From the NCBI GenBank assembly GCA_963743785.1, contig CAVURD010000034.1, positions 62,001 through 126,000 of the forward strand: 64,000 nt of DNA, written 5' to 3'. Each line of letters opens with the position of its first letter. Position 1 is the stretch's first letter. Both the position numbers and the translations under genes were made by a program. Below, one piece after another: positions 41,407 through 49,235 of this stretch. Source of the DNA: Bog-473 sp963743785 (GTDB lineage Bacteria > Actinomycetota > Acidimicrobiia > Acidimicrobiales > RAAP-2). The notes under the pieces were generated by a model. That model had not been told where the DNA came from and did no database searches. It saw nothing but the letters and a program-made list of their open reading frames with translations.

Positions 41407-43065
41407 GTGGCCGACCCGACGGCCGTCCCCACGGCCGTCCCCACGGCTGCCCCGACGGCCGGTCGTCCGCCGTTCTGGCGGCGTTTGGGCATCGGCGCCC
41501 GCATCACCTCGATCTTCGTGGTGGGAGCGTTGGCGCTGTCCTTCAGCATGGGTGGCCTGTCCTACTTCACGACCCGGCATTTCCTGGTGGCCGAGCGCGT
41601 GTCGGCGGCCCAGCATCAGGCCTTCGCCAACGCCACGTTGCTCCGCAGCACCCTTGCGACGGTCAACAAACAATCCGCCAATCCATCGAACCTGCTCGCC
41701 TCGCTCGATGCCGGCTCGAACTCCCACTCCGCCCTCATCTACAACGGAAAGCCGTATTCCTCGTCTCTCTCACTGAGCGCATCGTCGATCCCCATCGGGC
41801 TGCGGGATGCGGTCCTCGGTGGGTCAGCGGCCACTCAGACCTACCGGGAAGGGGCGCAGAGCCTGCCTCAGATAGCGGTGGGCGTGCCCATCCCTTCGGT
41901 CCATGCCGCCTACTTCGAGGTCTTCTCCCTTTCGGACCTCGACCACACGTTGCGCGTTCTGGGCCTCGCCCTTATCGCCGCCGGCATCGTGACGACATTG
42001 CTGGGGGCCGCACTGGGCCGATTCGCCAGTGATCGTTCGCTCCGTCCGCTGGCCGGTGTCTCCCGGGCGGCCGTGGCCATCGCCGGTGGCCAACTCGATA
42101 CCCGGCTCAAATCCGACCCGGCCGATTCCGACCTGGTGGGGCTGACCACCTCCTTCAACGCCATGGTCGATGAGCTCCAGGTGCGCATCGAGCGCGAGGC
42201 CCGCTTCAACTCCGACGTCAGTCACGAGTTGCGCTCACCGTTGACGACGCTGTCGGCTTCGCTCGAAGTGCTCGAGGCCGACCACGACACGCTGCCGCCC
42301 CGGGCCCAGAGCGCGCTTCTGTTGCTGGGCGAGGATCTGCGGCGGTTCCAACGCATGGTCGGTGACTTGCTGGAGATGTCACGCGCCGATGCCGGCTCGG
42401 TCGATGTCTTCCTACAGGAAGTCAACGTGTGTGAACTCGTGCAACGGGCCGTCGACGCCGGAATGCGCAGCCTGGGCGAGGAAGCCGCCCGGCCGCGTGT
42501 GGTTCTCGGCGAGGGGGTGCGGTCACTGCGAGTGGACGTCGACAAGCGGCGGTTCGAGCGCGTGATGGCCAACCTGCTGGAGAACGCCGCCAACTACGGC
42601 GGGGGGGCCACCGTGGTCAGCGTGACTGGGCTGGCCGCCGGCCACGGTGGAGCCGAGGTCGATGGTGCCGCCGGCAACGGTGCGGGAACGGGTGCAGGCG
42701 GGGACCACGCCGAGTCCGGTCTGGGGGACGTGGAGATCGGGGTGGAAGACGACGGTCCGGGTATCGACCCCTTGGAGCGAAGCAAGGTGTTCGAGCGATT
42801 CTTCCGCGGTCCGGTCTCGGGTCGGCGGGGCACTGGTACGGGTTCCGGACTCGGCCTGGCCCTGGTGGCCGAGCACGTGCGCCTCATGAACGGACGCGTA
42901 CGGGTGGAAAGCGCGCCTTCGGGTGGGGCGCGATTTGTGATCGCCCTCCCGGTGGCGACGACCGATGATGCGTCGGATGGCACGGATGAGTCGGATGGCA
43001 GAGATGAGCCGGACGCGGCGCATCCGGCGGCGAGGTCCGATGCGCCGGATGGCTCGCAAAGGTGA
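41407..43065 (+). CDS. mtrB: Sensor histidine kinase, MtrB-like
   Basis: 552 residues. Cytoplasmic Ala/Pro/Thr repeats (from a 12-bp DNA repeat) lead into helix 1 (about 32-55), an extracellular sensor of some 120 residues, helix 2 (about 180-205), a HAMP domain, the dimerisation helix with His273 in SDVSHELRSPL, and the ATPase domain with NLLENAANYGGG, DDGPGI and GTGSGLGLALV. A Gly/Ala-rich insertion of about 30 residues sits inside the ATPase lid region (around 410-440), unusual for the family. GTG 41407 starts one base after the regulator stop; the stop overlaps the lipoprotein start (GTGA). Confidence 0.92.
   Translation: MADPTAVPTAVPTAAPTAGRPPFWRRLGIGARITSIFVVGALALSFSMGGLSYFTTRHFLVAERVSAAQHQAFANATLLRSTLATVNKQSANPSNLLASLDAGSNSHSALIYNGKPYSSSLSLSASSIPIGLRDAVLGGSAATQTYREGAQSLPQIAVGVPIPSVHAAYFEVFSLSDLDHTLRVLGLALIAAGIVTTLLGAALGRFASDRSLRPLAGVSRAAVAIAGGQLDTRLKSDPADSDLVGLTTSFNAMVDELQVRIEREARFNSDVSHELRSPLTTLSASLEVLEADHDTLPPRAQSALLLLGEDLRRFQRMVGDLLEMSRADAGSVDVFLQEVNVCELVQRAVDAGMRSLGEEAARPRVVLGEGVRSLRVDVDKRRFERVMANLLENAANYGGGATVVSVTGLAAGHGGAEVDGAAGNGAGTGAGGDHAESGLGDVEIGVEDDGPGIDPLERSKVFERFFRGPVSGRRGTGTGSGLGLALVAEHVRLMNGRVRVESAPSGGARFVIALPVATTDDASDGTDESDGRDEPDAAHPAARSDAPDGSQR
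41419..41460. repeat. 12-bp in-frame repeat at the mtrB start
   Basis: Units ACGGCCGTCCCC (41419-41430, 41431-41442), ACGGCTGCCCCG (41443-41454) and a partial copy encode Thr-Ala-Val-Pro repeats in the cytoplasmic head of the kinase. Confidence 0.85.
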
Positions 43066-43655
43066 GGCGGGTGCGACTCCTCGGTGCCGTGCTGGTCGCC
43101 GGCCTGGCAGCGGCGGGGTGTGCCATCCCGACCCAGAGCCGACCGAGCACGATTGCACCCAGCCATGTCCCGTTCAACCTTCTCGGCCCCGAGTCCCCAA
43201 CCACGTCGACGACCCAGCCGCCGCTCAGCTCGCTGGTAACGGTGAAGATCTTCTTACTGGGCGTGAATCAACAGATCGAAGCGGTGCAGCGGTTGATCCC
43301 CTCTCCGGCGCCTCTGTCCTCGGTGATCAAGTCCCTCGTCGTGGGGCCGACCAACTCCGAAGCAGTCGCCGGGATCACCACCGCCATCCCAAGCTCGGTG
43401 GAGGTGCTCTCGGTCACCACCGTCGGCACAACCGTCACCGTGAACTTCAACAGCGCCTTCGCCGAAATCACCGGGGCGGACACGGAGATCGCCGTCTTCC
43501 AGGTCGTGTCCACGGTGGCCACGCAGAATGGCTTCGGCACGGGCGTGATCTTCGAGATCGGCGGCGTGCGCACCCAGGTGCCCGTCGCCAGCGGCGCCGA
43601 AGTGCTCGGTCCGGTCAACGTTCTGGATTTCGTGACGGCACCGACGGCTCCCTGA
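43062..43655 (+). CDS. GerMN-domain lipoprotein, minimal LpqB-like
   Basis: 197 residues. Signal peptide with lipobox LAAAGC and lipidated Cys21, a Ser/Thr/Pro linker, and one GerMN domain (about 60-190: TVKIFLLGVNQQIEAVQRLI, SVEVLSVTTVGTTVTVNFNS). Position after the mtrA/mtrB pair matches LpqB, which modulates MtrB in mycobacteria, but LpqB is about 580 residues with two further parts that are absent here. GTG 43062 overlaps the kinase stop; GTG 43071 is an alternative. Confidence 0.88.
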   Translation: MRRVRLLGAVLVAGLAAAGCAIPTQSRPSTIAPSHVPFNLLGPESPTTSTTQPPLSSLVTVKIFLLGVNQQIEAVQRLIPSPAPLSSVIKSLVVGPTNSEAVAGITTAIPSSVEVLSVTTVGTTVTVNFNSAFAEITGADTEIAVFQVVSTVATQNGFGTGVIFEIGGVRTQVPVASGAEVLGPVNVLDFVTAPTAP

Positions 43656-43680
43656 CGATGAGGCCGGAGTGTCCCGACGC

Positions 43681-44070
43681 TTAACCGGCGTGTTCCACGG
43701 CGTCGCGCCAGTGGATCCGGGGGGCACCGGACCAGAGATGCTCGAGGTCGTAGTACTCGCGGGTCTCCTGGAGGAACACGTGGGCGATGAAGTCGCCGTA
43801 GTCCATGAGAACCCAGGTGGCGTCCGAGAGGCCCTCGATCCGCACCGGCGCCTGCCGGTGCGTCTCCTTGACGGCACTTTCGATCTCCTCGACCAACGTG
43901 CGGACATGACGGCTGTTCGAGGCGCTGGTGATCACGAAGGCATCGACCACCCCGAAGAGCTCGGTCATGGCCAGCACCACCGTGTTCTCCCCGAGCTTGG
44001 CATCGGCCGAGTGCGCCGCCGTCATGGCCGCCGGAGGGACCAGGTCGACACCTTCGTCACCTGCGCTCAA
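43681..44070 (-). CDS. rsfS: Ribosomal silencing factor RsfS
   Basis: Binds L14 and blocks subunit joining on starvation. 129 residues from TTG 44070. DAFVITSASNSRHVRTLVEEIE and GLSDATWVLMDYGDFIAHVFLQETREYYDLEHLW are the family core. The TTG overlaps the stop of the small membrane-protein gene (TTGA) with GGAAG about nine bases upstream; ATG 44025 is an alternative that would cut the first helix short. It is the last gene of the nadD run and converges with the GerMN lipoprotein gene, 25 bp apart. Confidence 0.94.
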   Translation of the reverse strand: MSAGDEGVDLVPPAAMTAAHSADAKLGENTVVLAMTELFGVVDAFVITSASNSRHVRTLVEEIESAVKETHRQAPVRIEGLSDATWVLMDYGDFIAHVFLQETREYYDLEHLWSGAPRIHWRDAVEHAG

Positions 44071-44285
44071 TGGAACACTTCCAAGATCCCCACGGTGAGA
44101 GCGAAGGAAGCTCCGAGGAGAACACAACTCCCGATGGCCCAGTTCCGTCGTGACCGCCGCTCGGCCCGCTGGGCGGCCCGTCGCTCGGCCCGGACATGGG
44201 CTCGGGAGTCGGGCTGGCGCACCGGCACGGCAACAAATTCGGGTCCCCGATGTTGCTCGGTGATCTGGGCCGGTAGGGCGCTCAT
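44067..44285 (-). CDS. Small single-pass membrane protein between nadD and rsfS
   Basis: 72 residues. The first 48 are charged and Arg-rich (RRAAQRAERRSRRN), followed by one hydrophobic helix (about 49-70) and a two-to-three-residue tail. No family recognised. ATG 44285 overlaps the nadD stop (ATGA) and the TGA stop overlaps the rsfS TTG, so it is locked into the nadD-rsfS chain; in many bacteria an LCP or other gene occupies this slot. Positive-inside topology predicts a cytoplasmic N terminus. Expression is likely from the junctions; function unknown. Confidence 0.75.
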   Translation of the reverse strand: MSALPAQITEQHRGPEFVAVPVRQPDSRAHVRAERRAAQRAERRSRRNWAIGSCVLLGASFALTVGILEVFH

Positions 44286-44959
44286 CTGCCGACAGCGTAC
44301 AGATCCCGGCGGGCCATGCACAGCATTACCGCCGGAGGCACCAATCCGGCGACCGGGCCGCCCCGGGCCAGGATTTCCCGTATCCCCGAGCTCGAGATGT
44401 CGACCTGAGGCCCATCGACCCAGCGCACGACCCAGCCGGGCGGTGCGGCCGGTGCCGGCGCGGACGGGCGTGACACCACGGCCAGGGTGACCAGTCGGGC
44501 CAGTTCAGCCGCCCGTTCCCACGTGCCCAGCTCCGGCACCAGGTCGGCCCCGACCACCAGGAAGACCTCGGGCTCGGGTTGCCCCTCTCGGGAGGCCTGA
44601 TCCAGCACGGCCTCGACCGTCTCGATGCTGTAGGTCGGACCGCCGCGGTCGATCTCGAGCCGGCTGGCGCTGGCACCCGGAATGGACTCGGCCAGGGCCT
44701 GGGTCATGGCGAAGCGATCCTCGGCCGGGGTGATGGGCCGAGTGGGCGACTTCTGCCACGGGTCGTTGGCCACCATGAGGAGGAGGCGGTCGAGATCCAG
44801 GTCGCTCAGAATGGCGCGGGCGGCCGTCTCATGGCCCACGTGGGGGGGGTCGAATGTCCCGCCGAAGATCCCGACCTTGGGGGCCTTGGGGACCTTGGGG
44901 ACCTTGTGGGCCTTGTGGGTCTCTTGGGCCCGCGTCGTCGCGCCCTCAGGTACCGGCAA
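44282..44959 (-). CDS. nadD: Nicotinate-nucleotide adenylyltransferase
   Basis: Adenylates NaMN in NAD synthesis. 225 residues. KVGIFGGTFDPPHVGH is the nucleotidyltransferase loop and VDISSSGIREILARGG holds the ISSTxIR-type motif. The N-terminal 28 residues are a Lys/Pro/His repeat coded by a 9-bp DNA repeat (units like AAGGTCCCC). The start is a TTG at 44959, 14 bp inside the end of the LLM gene; no ATG or GTG lies between it and the core. Followed by the small membrane-protein gene with 4 bp overlap. Confidence 0.95.
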   Translation of the reverse strand: MPVPEGATTRAQETHKAHKVPKVPKAPKVGIFGGTFDPPHVGHETAARAILSDLDLDRLLLMVANDPWQKSPTRPITPAEDRFAMTQALAESIPGASASRLEIDRGGPTYSIETVEAVLDQASREGQPEPEVFLVVGADLVPELGTWERAAELARLVTLAVVSRPSAPAPAAPPGWVVRWVDGPQVDISSSGIREILARGGPVAGLVPPAVMLCMARRDLYAVGR

Positions 44960-45875
44960 GTTCAGCGATCACGGGTCCGAAGGCCTCCATCGCGGCCTCG
45001 GGTACCACGATGTAGCTGAAGCCAAACGAGGCCCGACGCTCCTGCAGCGTCTCGATGATCTCCCCTGTCGTGCCGATGAGGGCGACGGGCGCGGCACGCA
45101 GCTGGGCCGGGGTGAGGGCGAACATGGCCGCCAGCGAGTCGAAGACCTCCGCGGCATTGGGCACGACCTGCACCGCCGCCGTCCAGCACTGGAACTCGAG
45201 CTGGTCGGCCCGATCCCCCGCGGCGTCCCGGGCCCAGGCCACCCGGTCGGCGTACTTCTCCACCACGGCCTCGGCCGCCATCTCGACCCCGAAGGCACCG
45301 GCGGCCAGGCTGGGCACGACGCTGACGGTGTCGGCGTACTGGCCGGCGAGCGTCAAGATGCGCTTGCTCCCGCCGCCGATGACCAGCGGCGGCCCGCCGC
45401 TCGTCGTGGGGGCCGGTGTCCCCTTGGCCTCGTTGACCCGGTAGTACTGCCCGTCGAAGGTGGCCTTCCCGTCCCGCCACAACGCCCGCATGATCTCGAG
45501 CCCCTCGGCCAGCTTGGCGATGCGCACGGCGGCGGGCTCCATGGGAATGCCCGACGCCTCGTAGTCGGAGCGCAGCCATCCGGCGCCCATCCCCAACTCG
45601 AAGCGACCGCCGGTGACGACGTCCATGGTGGCGGCCTCCTTGGCCAGGACGACGGGGTGGCGAAAGTCGTTATCGAGGACGAGGGTGCCCACCCGCAGCG
45701 TGGTGGTGGCCTCGGCGGCGACGGTCAGGGCGATGAGGGGCGCCCACTGATCATCCATGTGGTCGGGGATGTAGAGCGTCGAATAGCCCAGATCTTCGGC
45801 TTTCCGCGCCAGCGCCTTCCATGCCTCGGTGGAGGCGGCGTTCGACACCTGCACGGCGAATCGGAAGGGTGCCAT
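44946..45875 (-). CDS. LLM-class (luciferase-like), probably F420-dependent oxidoreductase
   Basis: 309 residues. The TIM barrel begins MAPFRFAVQVSNAAS; GTLVLDNDFRHPVVLAKEAATMDVVTGGR and ELGMGAGWLRSDYEASGI are typical of the actinobacterial F420-linked branch (TIGR03621-like, named from memory). Flavin dependence cannot be excluded and the substrate is unknown. ATG 45875 follows a TAGGAT box by eight bases without a ribosome site. It is divergent from aroG, with only 32 bp between starts, and overlaps nadD by 14 bp. Confidence 0.88.
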   Translation of the reverse strand: MAPFRFAVQVSNAASTEAWKALARKAEDLGYSTLYIPDHMDDQWAPLIALTVAAEATTTLRVGTLVLDNDFRHPVVLAKEAATMDVVTGGRFELGMGAGWLRSDYEASGIPMEPAAVRIAKLAEGLEIMRALWRDGKATFDGQYYRVNEAKGTPAPTTSGGPPLVIGGGSKRILTLAGQYADTVSVVPSLAAGAFGVEMAAEAVVEKYADRVAWARDAAGDRADQLEFQCWTAAVQVVPNAAEVFDSLAAMFALTPAQLRAAPVALIGTTGEIIETLQERRASFGFSYIVVPEAAMEAFGPVIAELAGT

Positions 45876-45883
45876 GGAGGGCG

Positions 45884-45901
45884 ATCCTATGGCGTTAGCC
45901 T
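45884..45901. promoter_or_regulatory. Divergent -10 boxes for the LLM gene and aroG
   Basis: In the 32-bp gap TAGGAT (minus, 45889-45884) ends eight bases before the LLM ATG, and TAGCCT (plus, 45896-45901) ends six bases before the aroG ATG. There is no room for ribosome sites on either side, so both transcripts are probably leaderless. The two -35 regions must lie inside the opposite genes. Confidence 0.5.
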
Positions 45902-45907
45902 GGTCCG

Positions 45908-47452
45908 ATGGCGAGCGCACCGGCTTCCACTCCGGCGACCACTCCGTGGAGTGCCGCGTCATGGCGGCAATGCTCCGCCGCGCAGCAGCCGCAATGGCCC
46001 GATGCCGAGGCCCTCAAACAGGCCGAGGCCCAGCTGGCCACCCTGCCGCCGTTGATTTTCGCCGGTGAGGCCCGGCGCTTGACCTCTCAGCTGGCCGACG
46101 TGGCCAATGGACGGGCCTTCCTCCTCCAAGCCGGCGATTGTGCCGAGTCCTTTGCCGAATTCTCGGCCGACTCCATCCGGGACAAGCTCAAGATCATCCT
46201 GCAGATGGCGGTGGCCCTGACCTACGCCGCCGGTGTGCCGGTGGTCAAGGTGGGACGGATTGCCGGCCAGTTCGCCAAGCCGCGCAGCAACGCAACCGAA
46301 CGGATCGGGGACGCCGAGCTCGATGTGTTCCGGGGCCACATGGTCAACGACGACGCCTTCGAGGTCGACGCTCGCCGGCCCGACCCTCTCCGCCTGGTCG
46401 CGGCGTACCACCAGTCCGCCTCCACCCTCAACCTGCTGCGCGCCTTCACCAAGGGCGGCTTCGCCGATCTGTCCCAGGTCCACCAGTGGAACCAGCAGTT
46501 CGTGGCCTCCTCCGCCGAGGGGCAACGCTACGAACTGGTGGCGTCGGAGATCGACCGCGCTCTGCGCTTCATGGCGGCCTGCGGAATCGACCTCGGCGCC
46601 GAGGACGGCCTGCACCAGGTCGACTTCTGGACGAGCCACGACGCGCTGATCCTCCCGTACGAGGAGGCGCTCACCCGCCAGGACTCGCTCTCGGACGATT
46701 GGATCGACTGTTCAGCGCACCTCTTGTGGATCGGCGAACGGACACGCCAGCTCGACGGCGCCCACGTCGAATTCCTCTCCGGTGTCATCAATCCCCTGGC
46801 GGTCAAGATCGGACCGAACTGCACGCCCGACGAGGCCGTCGCCCTCTGCGAGCGCCTCAACCCCGGACGCGAGCCCGGGCGCCTGACGCTGATCACCCGC
46901 TTTGGGCGGGACCGGGTCGAGGACCTGTTGCCTCCCCTCCTGGCCGCCGTGGGAGGTGCCGACCATCCGGTCGTGTGGACGTGCGACCCCATGCACGGCA
47001 ACACCTTCGCCAGCGAGGGCGGGCGCAAGACGCGGCGCTTCGATGACATCTTGGGCGAGCTGCGCTCGTTCTTTGCCGTCCATCGCGCCGCCGGTACCTG
47101 GCCGGGCGGTGTGCACGTGGAGCTCACCGGCGACGACGTGACCGAATGCCTGGGGGGCGCCGAGGAGATCTTCGAAGGTGACCTCGACGTCCGCTACACC
47201 ACCACCTGCGATCCCCGGCTCAACGCCCGCCAGTCCCTCGATCTCGCTTTCCGGGTGGCTGAGTTCTTCGCGGCTGATTCGGCGCGGCTGAATTCTGGCG
47301 CGGCTGAAGTTCTCGGCGCGGACTCGAATTCGACATCTACAGAACCTGGTCGGCGACGGGGATCCCGTTTCGAGCGACGACGAAGGCCACGCCGGCTGCG
47401 ATCGCCTCGATTACATCTGCGCTGTCATTGCCGAGCTCTCCTTGCTCAATGA
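45908..47452 (+). CDS. aroG: 3-deoxy-7-phosphoheptulonate synthase, class II
   Basis: First step of the shikimate pathway, plant/actinobacterial class II. The enzyme proper is about 455 residues: LPPLIFAGEARRLTSQLADV, FLLQAGDCAESFAEF, KVGRIAGQFAKPRSN, WTCDPMHGNTF and CDPRLNARQSLDLAFRVAEFF. After that the frame continues for some 60 residues of low-complexity and then Arg-rich sequence that runs over a minus-strand gene relic; this tail is not part of the family and a normal stop seems to have been lost. Three TGA triplets lie just out of frame in GCGGCTGA repeats. ATG 45908 is six bases after a TAGCCT box. Confidence 0.93.
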   Translation: MASAPASTPATTPWSAASWRQCSAAQQPQWPDAEALKQAEAQLATLPPLIFAGEARRLTSQLADVANGRAFLLQAGDCAESFAEFSADSIRDKLKIILQMAVALTYAAGVPVVKVGRIAGQFAKPRSNATERIGDAELDVFRGHMVNDDAFEVDARRPDPLRLVAAYHQSASTLNLLRAFTKGGFADLSQVHQWNQQFVASSAEGQRYELVASEIDRALRFMAACGIDLGAEDGLHQVDFWTSHDALILPYEEALTRQDSLSDDWIDCSAHLLWIGERTRQLDGAHVEFLSGVINPLAVKIGPNCTPDEAVALCERLNPGREPGRLTLITRFGRDRVEDLLPPLLAAVGGADHPVVWTCDPMHGNTFASEGGRKTRRFDDILGELRSFFAVHRAAGTWPGGVHVELTGDDVTECLGGAEEIFEGDLDVRYTTTCDPRLNARQSLDLAFRVAEFFAADSARLNSGAAEVLGADSNSTSTEPGRRRGSRFERRRRPRRLRSPRLHLRCHCRALLAQ

Positions 47453-47500
47453 TCTTGCGCGTAGTTCCAATGCAGGCATCGTGTGCTGGGCACAGCTCCG
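47337..47500 (-). pseudogene. Possible gene relic antisense to the aroG tail
   Basis: On the minus strand a stretch reads ELCPAHDACIGTTRKIIEQG and ends GIPVADQVL with a TAG at 47337. It looks like a real C-terminal protein segment (helix with CxxxxxxC, then Ala/Val-rich helix), faintly like carboxymuconolactone decarboxylases, and its codons are less GC-rich than those of neighbours. No start or upstream domain is present. Probably a truncated gene left by a rearrangement between aroG and arsR. Confidence 0.25.
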
Positions 47501-47546
47501 GGAGAGGCCGTGCACATCCGCCGGCAGCCCCACTTCCCCCTCCTCC

Positions 47547-47574
47547 TTGACATATGCTGATATAAGCATATGAT
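47547..47574 (+). promoter_or_regulatory. arsR promoter and ArsR operator
   Basis: TTGACA (47547-47552), a 16-base spacer, then TATGAT (47569-47574); the GTG start comes six bases later, so the mRNA is probably leaderless. A perfect inverted repeat, CATATGCT (47551-47558) and AGCATATG (47565-47572) around a six-base centre, covers the spacer and the -10. Its position and AT-rich 8-bp arms fit an ArsR/SmtB-type operator and imply autorepression. Confidence 0.82.
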
Positions 47575-47580
47575 TCGCTT

Positions 47581-47934
47581 GTGGCCCGAGCAGCTACCAC
47601 AGCAGATGCCTTCAACGCCGTGGCCGAGCCCCGACGGCGGCAGATTCTCGACGCCCTCGCCGACGGGGAACGGCACGTCAACGACCTGGTGCGGCTGCTC
47701 GGGCTGGCGCAACCGCAAGTGTCAAAGCACCTGCGGGTGCTGAGGGAGGTGGACGTGGTTGCGGTGCGTGACGAAGGGCGGCAGCGGCTGTACCGGATCA
47801 ATGGCCCAGCGCTCAAGCCCATCTACGACTGGGTCAAGCCCTTCGAGCGCTCGTGGTCGGAACGGTTCGACCGGCTGGATCTCGTGTTGGACGAACTCAA
47901 GAAGAAGGAGAGAGCGGATGACAGCGACACGTAG
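47581..47934 (+). CDS. ArsR-family transcriptional regulator
   Basis: 117 residues, a compact winged helix: AEPRRRQILDALADGERHVNDLVRLLGLAQPQVSKHLRVLREVDVV and RQRLYRINGPALKPIYDWV. It lacks the ELCVCDL-type metal motif, so it belongs to the non-metal group (SdpR-like) that is typically paired with an AHSA1 gene. GTG 47581 is set by the promoter six bases upstream. The AHSA1 gene starts 17 bp before its stop, confirming a two-gene operon. Confidence 0.92.
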   Translation: MARAATTADAFNAVAEPRRRQILDALADGERHVNDLVRLLGLAQPQVSKHLRVLREVDVVAVRDEGRQRLYRINGPALKPIYDWVKPFERSWSERFDRLDLVLDELKKKERADDSDT

Positions 47935-48406
47935 CAATGCGGCGAAGGTCACACTCCCAGCCGAGGATCAGATCCTCATTACGCGGGACTTCGACGCGCC
48001 GAGGCACCTGGTCTACCGGGCCTGGACCACGGCCGACCTGGTAAAGCAATGGTGGAGCGGACAGCGCGGCGAGGTGACGATTGCCGAGATCGACCTGCGA
48101 GTCGGTGGAACATGGCGGTATGTGATGACCGCAAACGCCGGATTCGAGGTCGGCTTCCATGGTGAGTATCGCGAGATCGTGCCCGAAGAGCGGATCGTCT
48201 ACACCGAGGTCTTCGAAGGCTCGCCCGACGCCGGCGGCGCGCTGAACACGGCGACGTTCACCGAGATCGGCGGGCGCACGACGCTCAGACTGCTGAGCCT
48301 GTGCCCGAGCCGGGAGGTCCGCGATGCGATCCTCGACTCGGGGATGGAAGGCGGCATGCAGGAGCAGATGGACGCCCTTGAGCAGATTGCCAGATCGCTT
48401 GGCTGA
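47918..48406 (+). CDS. SRPBCC / AHSA1-domain protein
   Basis: 162 residues, a START/Bet v1-like fold with a hydrophobic cavity: DFDAPRHLVYRAWTTADLVKQWW, then GGTWRYVM and FHGEYREIVPEERIVYTEVFE. Members bind hydrophobic ligands; the ligand here is unknown. ATG 47918 has AAGGAG seven bases upstream, inside arsR. The ArsR/AHSA1 pair is a widespread mobile cassette. Stop lies 16 bp from the convergent phosphatase gene. Confidence 0.92.
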   Translation: MTATRSNAAKVTLPAEDQILITRDFDAPRHLVYRAWTTADLVKQWWSGQRGEVTIAEIDLRVGGTWRYVMTANAGFEVGFHGEYREIVPEERIVYTEVFEGSPDAGGALNTATFTEIGGRTTLRLLSLCPSREVRDAILDSGMEGGMQEQMDALEQIARSLG

Positions 48407-48422
48407 GCCCCTCGCAGGGCTG

Positions 48423-49235
48423 TCAGGCGCCGGAGTCCACCGGGACCGGCCCCGGCACGCCGCACGCATCGTTGAAACGCAGCAGGATCCATCGAGCCTC
48501 CCCCGGCACCCACTCCCATTCGGAGAGTGAGGCGTGGAGGACGCGCGCCCAGCCCCGCCGGTGGGCTTCCGGGGGAATCCGCAGGAACGAGATCATCGCC
48601 GCCTCGATCACGCCGGCGTGCACGGCCGCCACGACCAATTGACCCGGATGGCGCTCGACCAGCGCTTGCAGGGCGTCGGCCACACGGGCGACAAAGCCGC
48701 TCCAGCTCTCGCCCCCGGGCGCGATCGGACAACGTGGATCGGTGTCCCACTCGGGCACGCCGAATTGTTCGATCACCTGCTGCCAGGTGAGTGCGTCGGC
48801 CTGGCCCGGATCCAGTTCGCGCAGATCGCGATCCAGTGTGATCGTCAGCCGGCCGTCGCCGAGGAACGGTCGCAGCAGTTCGGCCGTCTCGATGGCCCGG
48901 GGCAGCGTCGAGGAGTAGAGGGCTTGGGTGCCTCGCAGCTCCCCGGTGACGGTGAGCCGGTCCGCCACCGCCGCGACCTGCTCTCGGCCCAGTTCCGTCA
49001 GGCCCGTACAGCCCAACGCCCCCCCGACGACGCCGTTGACGTTGCAGACCGCTTCACCGTGGCGGACCAGGACGATCCGGGTGGCGTCCGGCCGTGAGGG
49101 GAAGATGCGGCGCACCCCGTCGGGCACGCCGAAGGCCGCGCCGGCCGCCGCACCGGCAACCGCACCGGCACCCGCGCCAGCCGCCGCCCCGGCGGCGTCG
49201 CCGACCGCCCCGCTCTCCGCCCCGGCCTCGCTCAC
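48423..49235 (-). CDS. Histidine phosphatase (phosphoglycerate-mutase-like)
   Basis: 270 residues. RIVLVRHGEAVCN holds the catalytic His59; LYSSTLPRAIETAELL, the acidic LRELDPGQADALTW and VVAAVHAGVIEA complete the active site. The first 36 residues are an Ala/Gly repeat of no known function. Substrate unknown. GTG 49235 overlaps the VWA gene stop (GTGA), placing this enzyme at the end of the MoxR-VWA chain. Confidence 0.9.
   Translation of the reverse strand: MSEAGAESGAVGDAAGAAAGAGAGAVAGAAAGAAFGVPDGVRRIFPSRPDATRIVLVRHGEAVCNVNGVVGGALGCTGLTELGREQVAAVADRLTVTGELRGTQALYSSTLPRAIETAELLRPFLGDGRLTITLDRDLRELDPGQADALTWQQVIEQFGVPEWDTDPRCPIAPGGESWSGFVARVADALQALVERHPGQLVVAAVHAGVIEAAMISFLRIPPEAHRRGWARVLHASLSEWEWVPGEARWILLRFNDACGVPGPVPVDSGA

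Noticed and set aside
47581..47934. Metal-sensing ArsR (arsenic or zinc)
   Set aside because: No ELCVCDL-like or C-terminal His/Asp metal motif; no arsenic or metal transport gene nearby.
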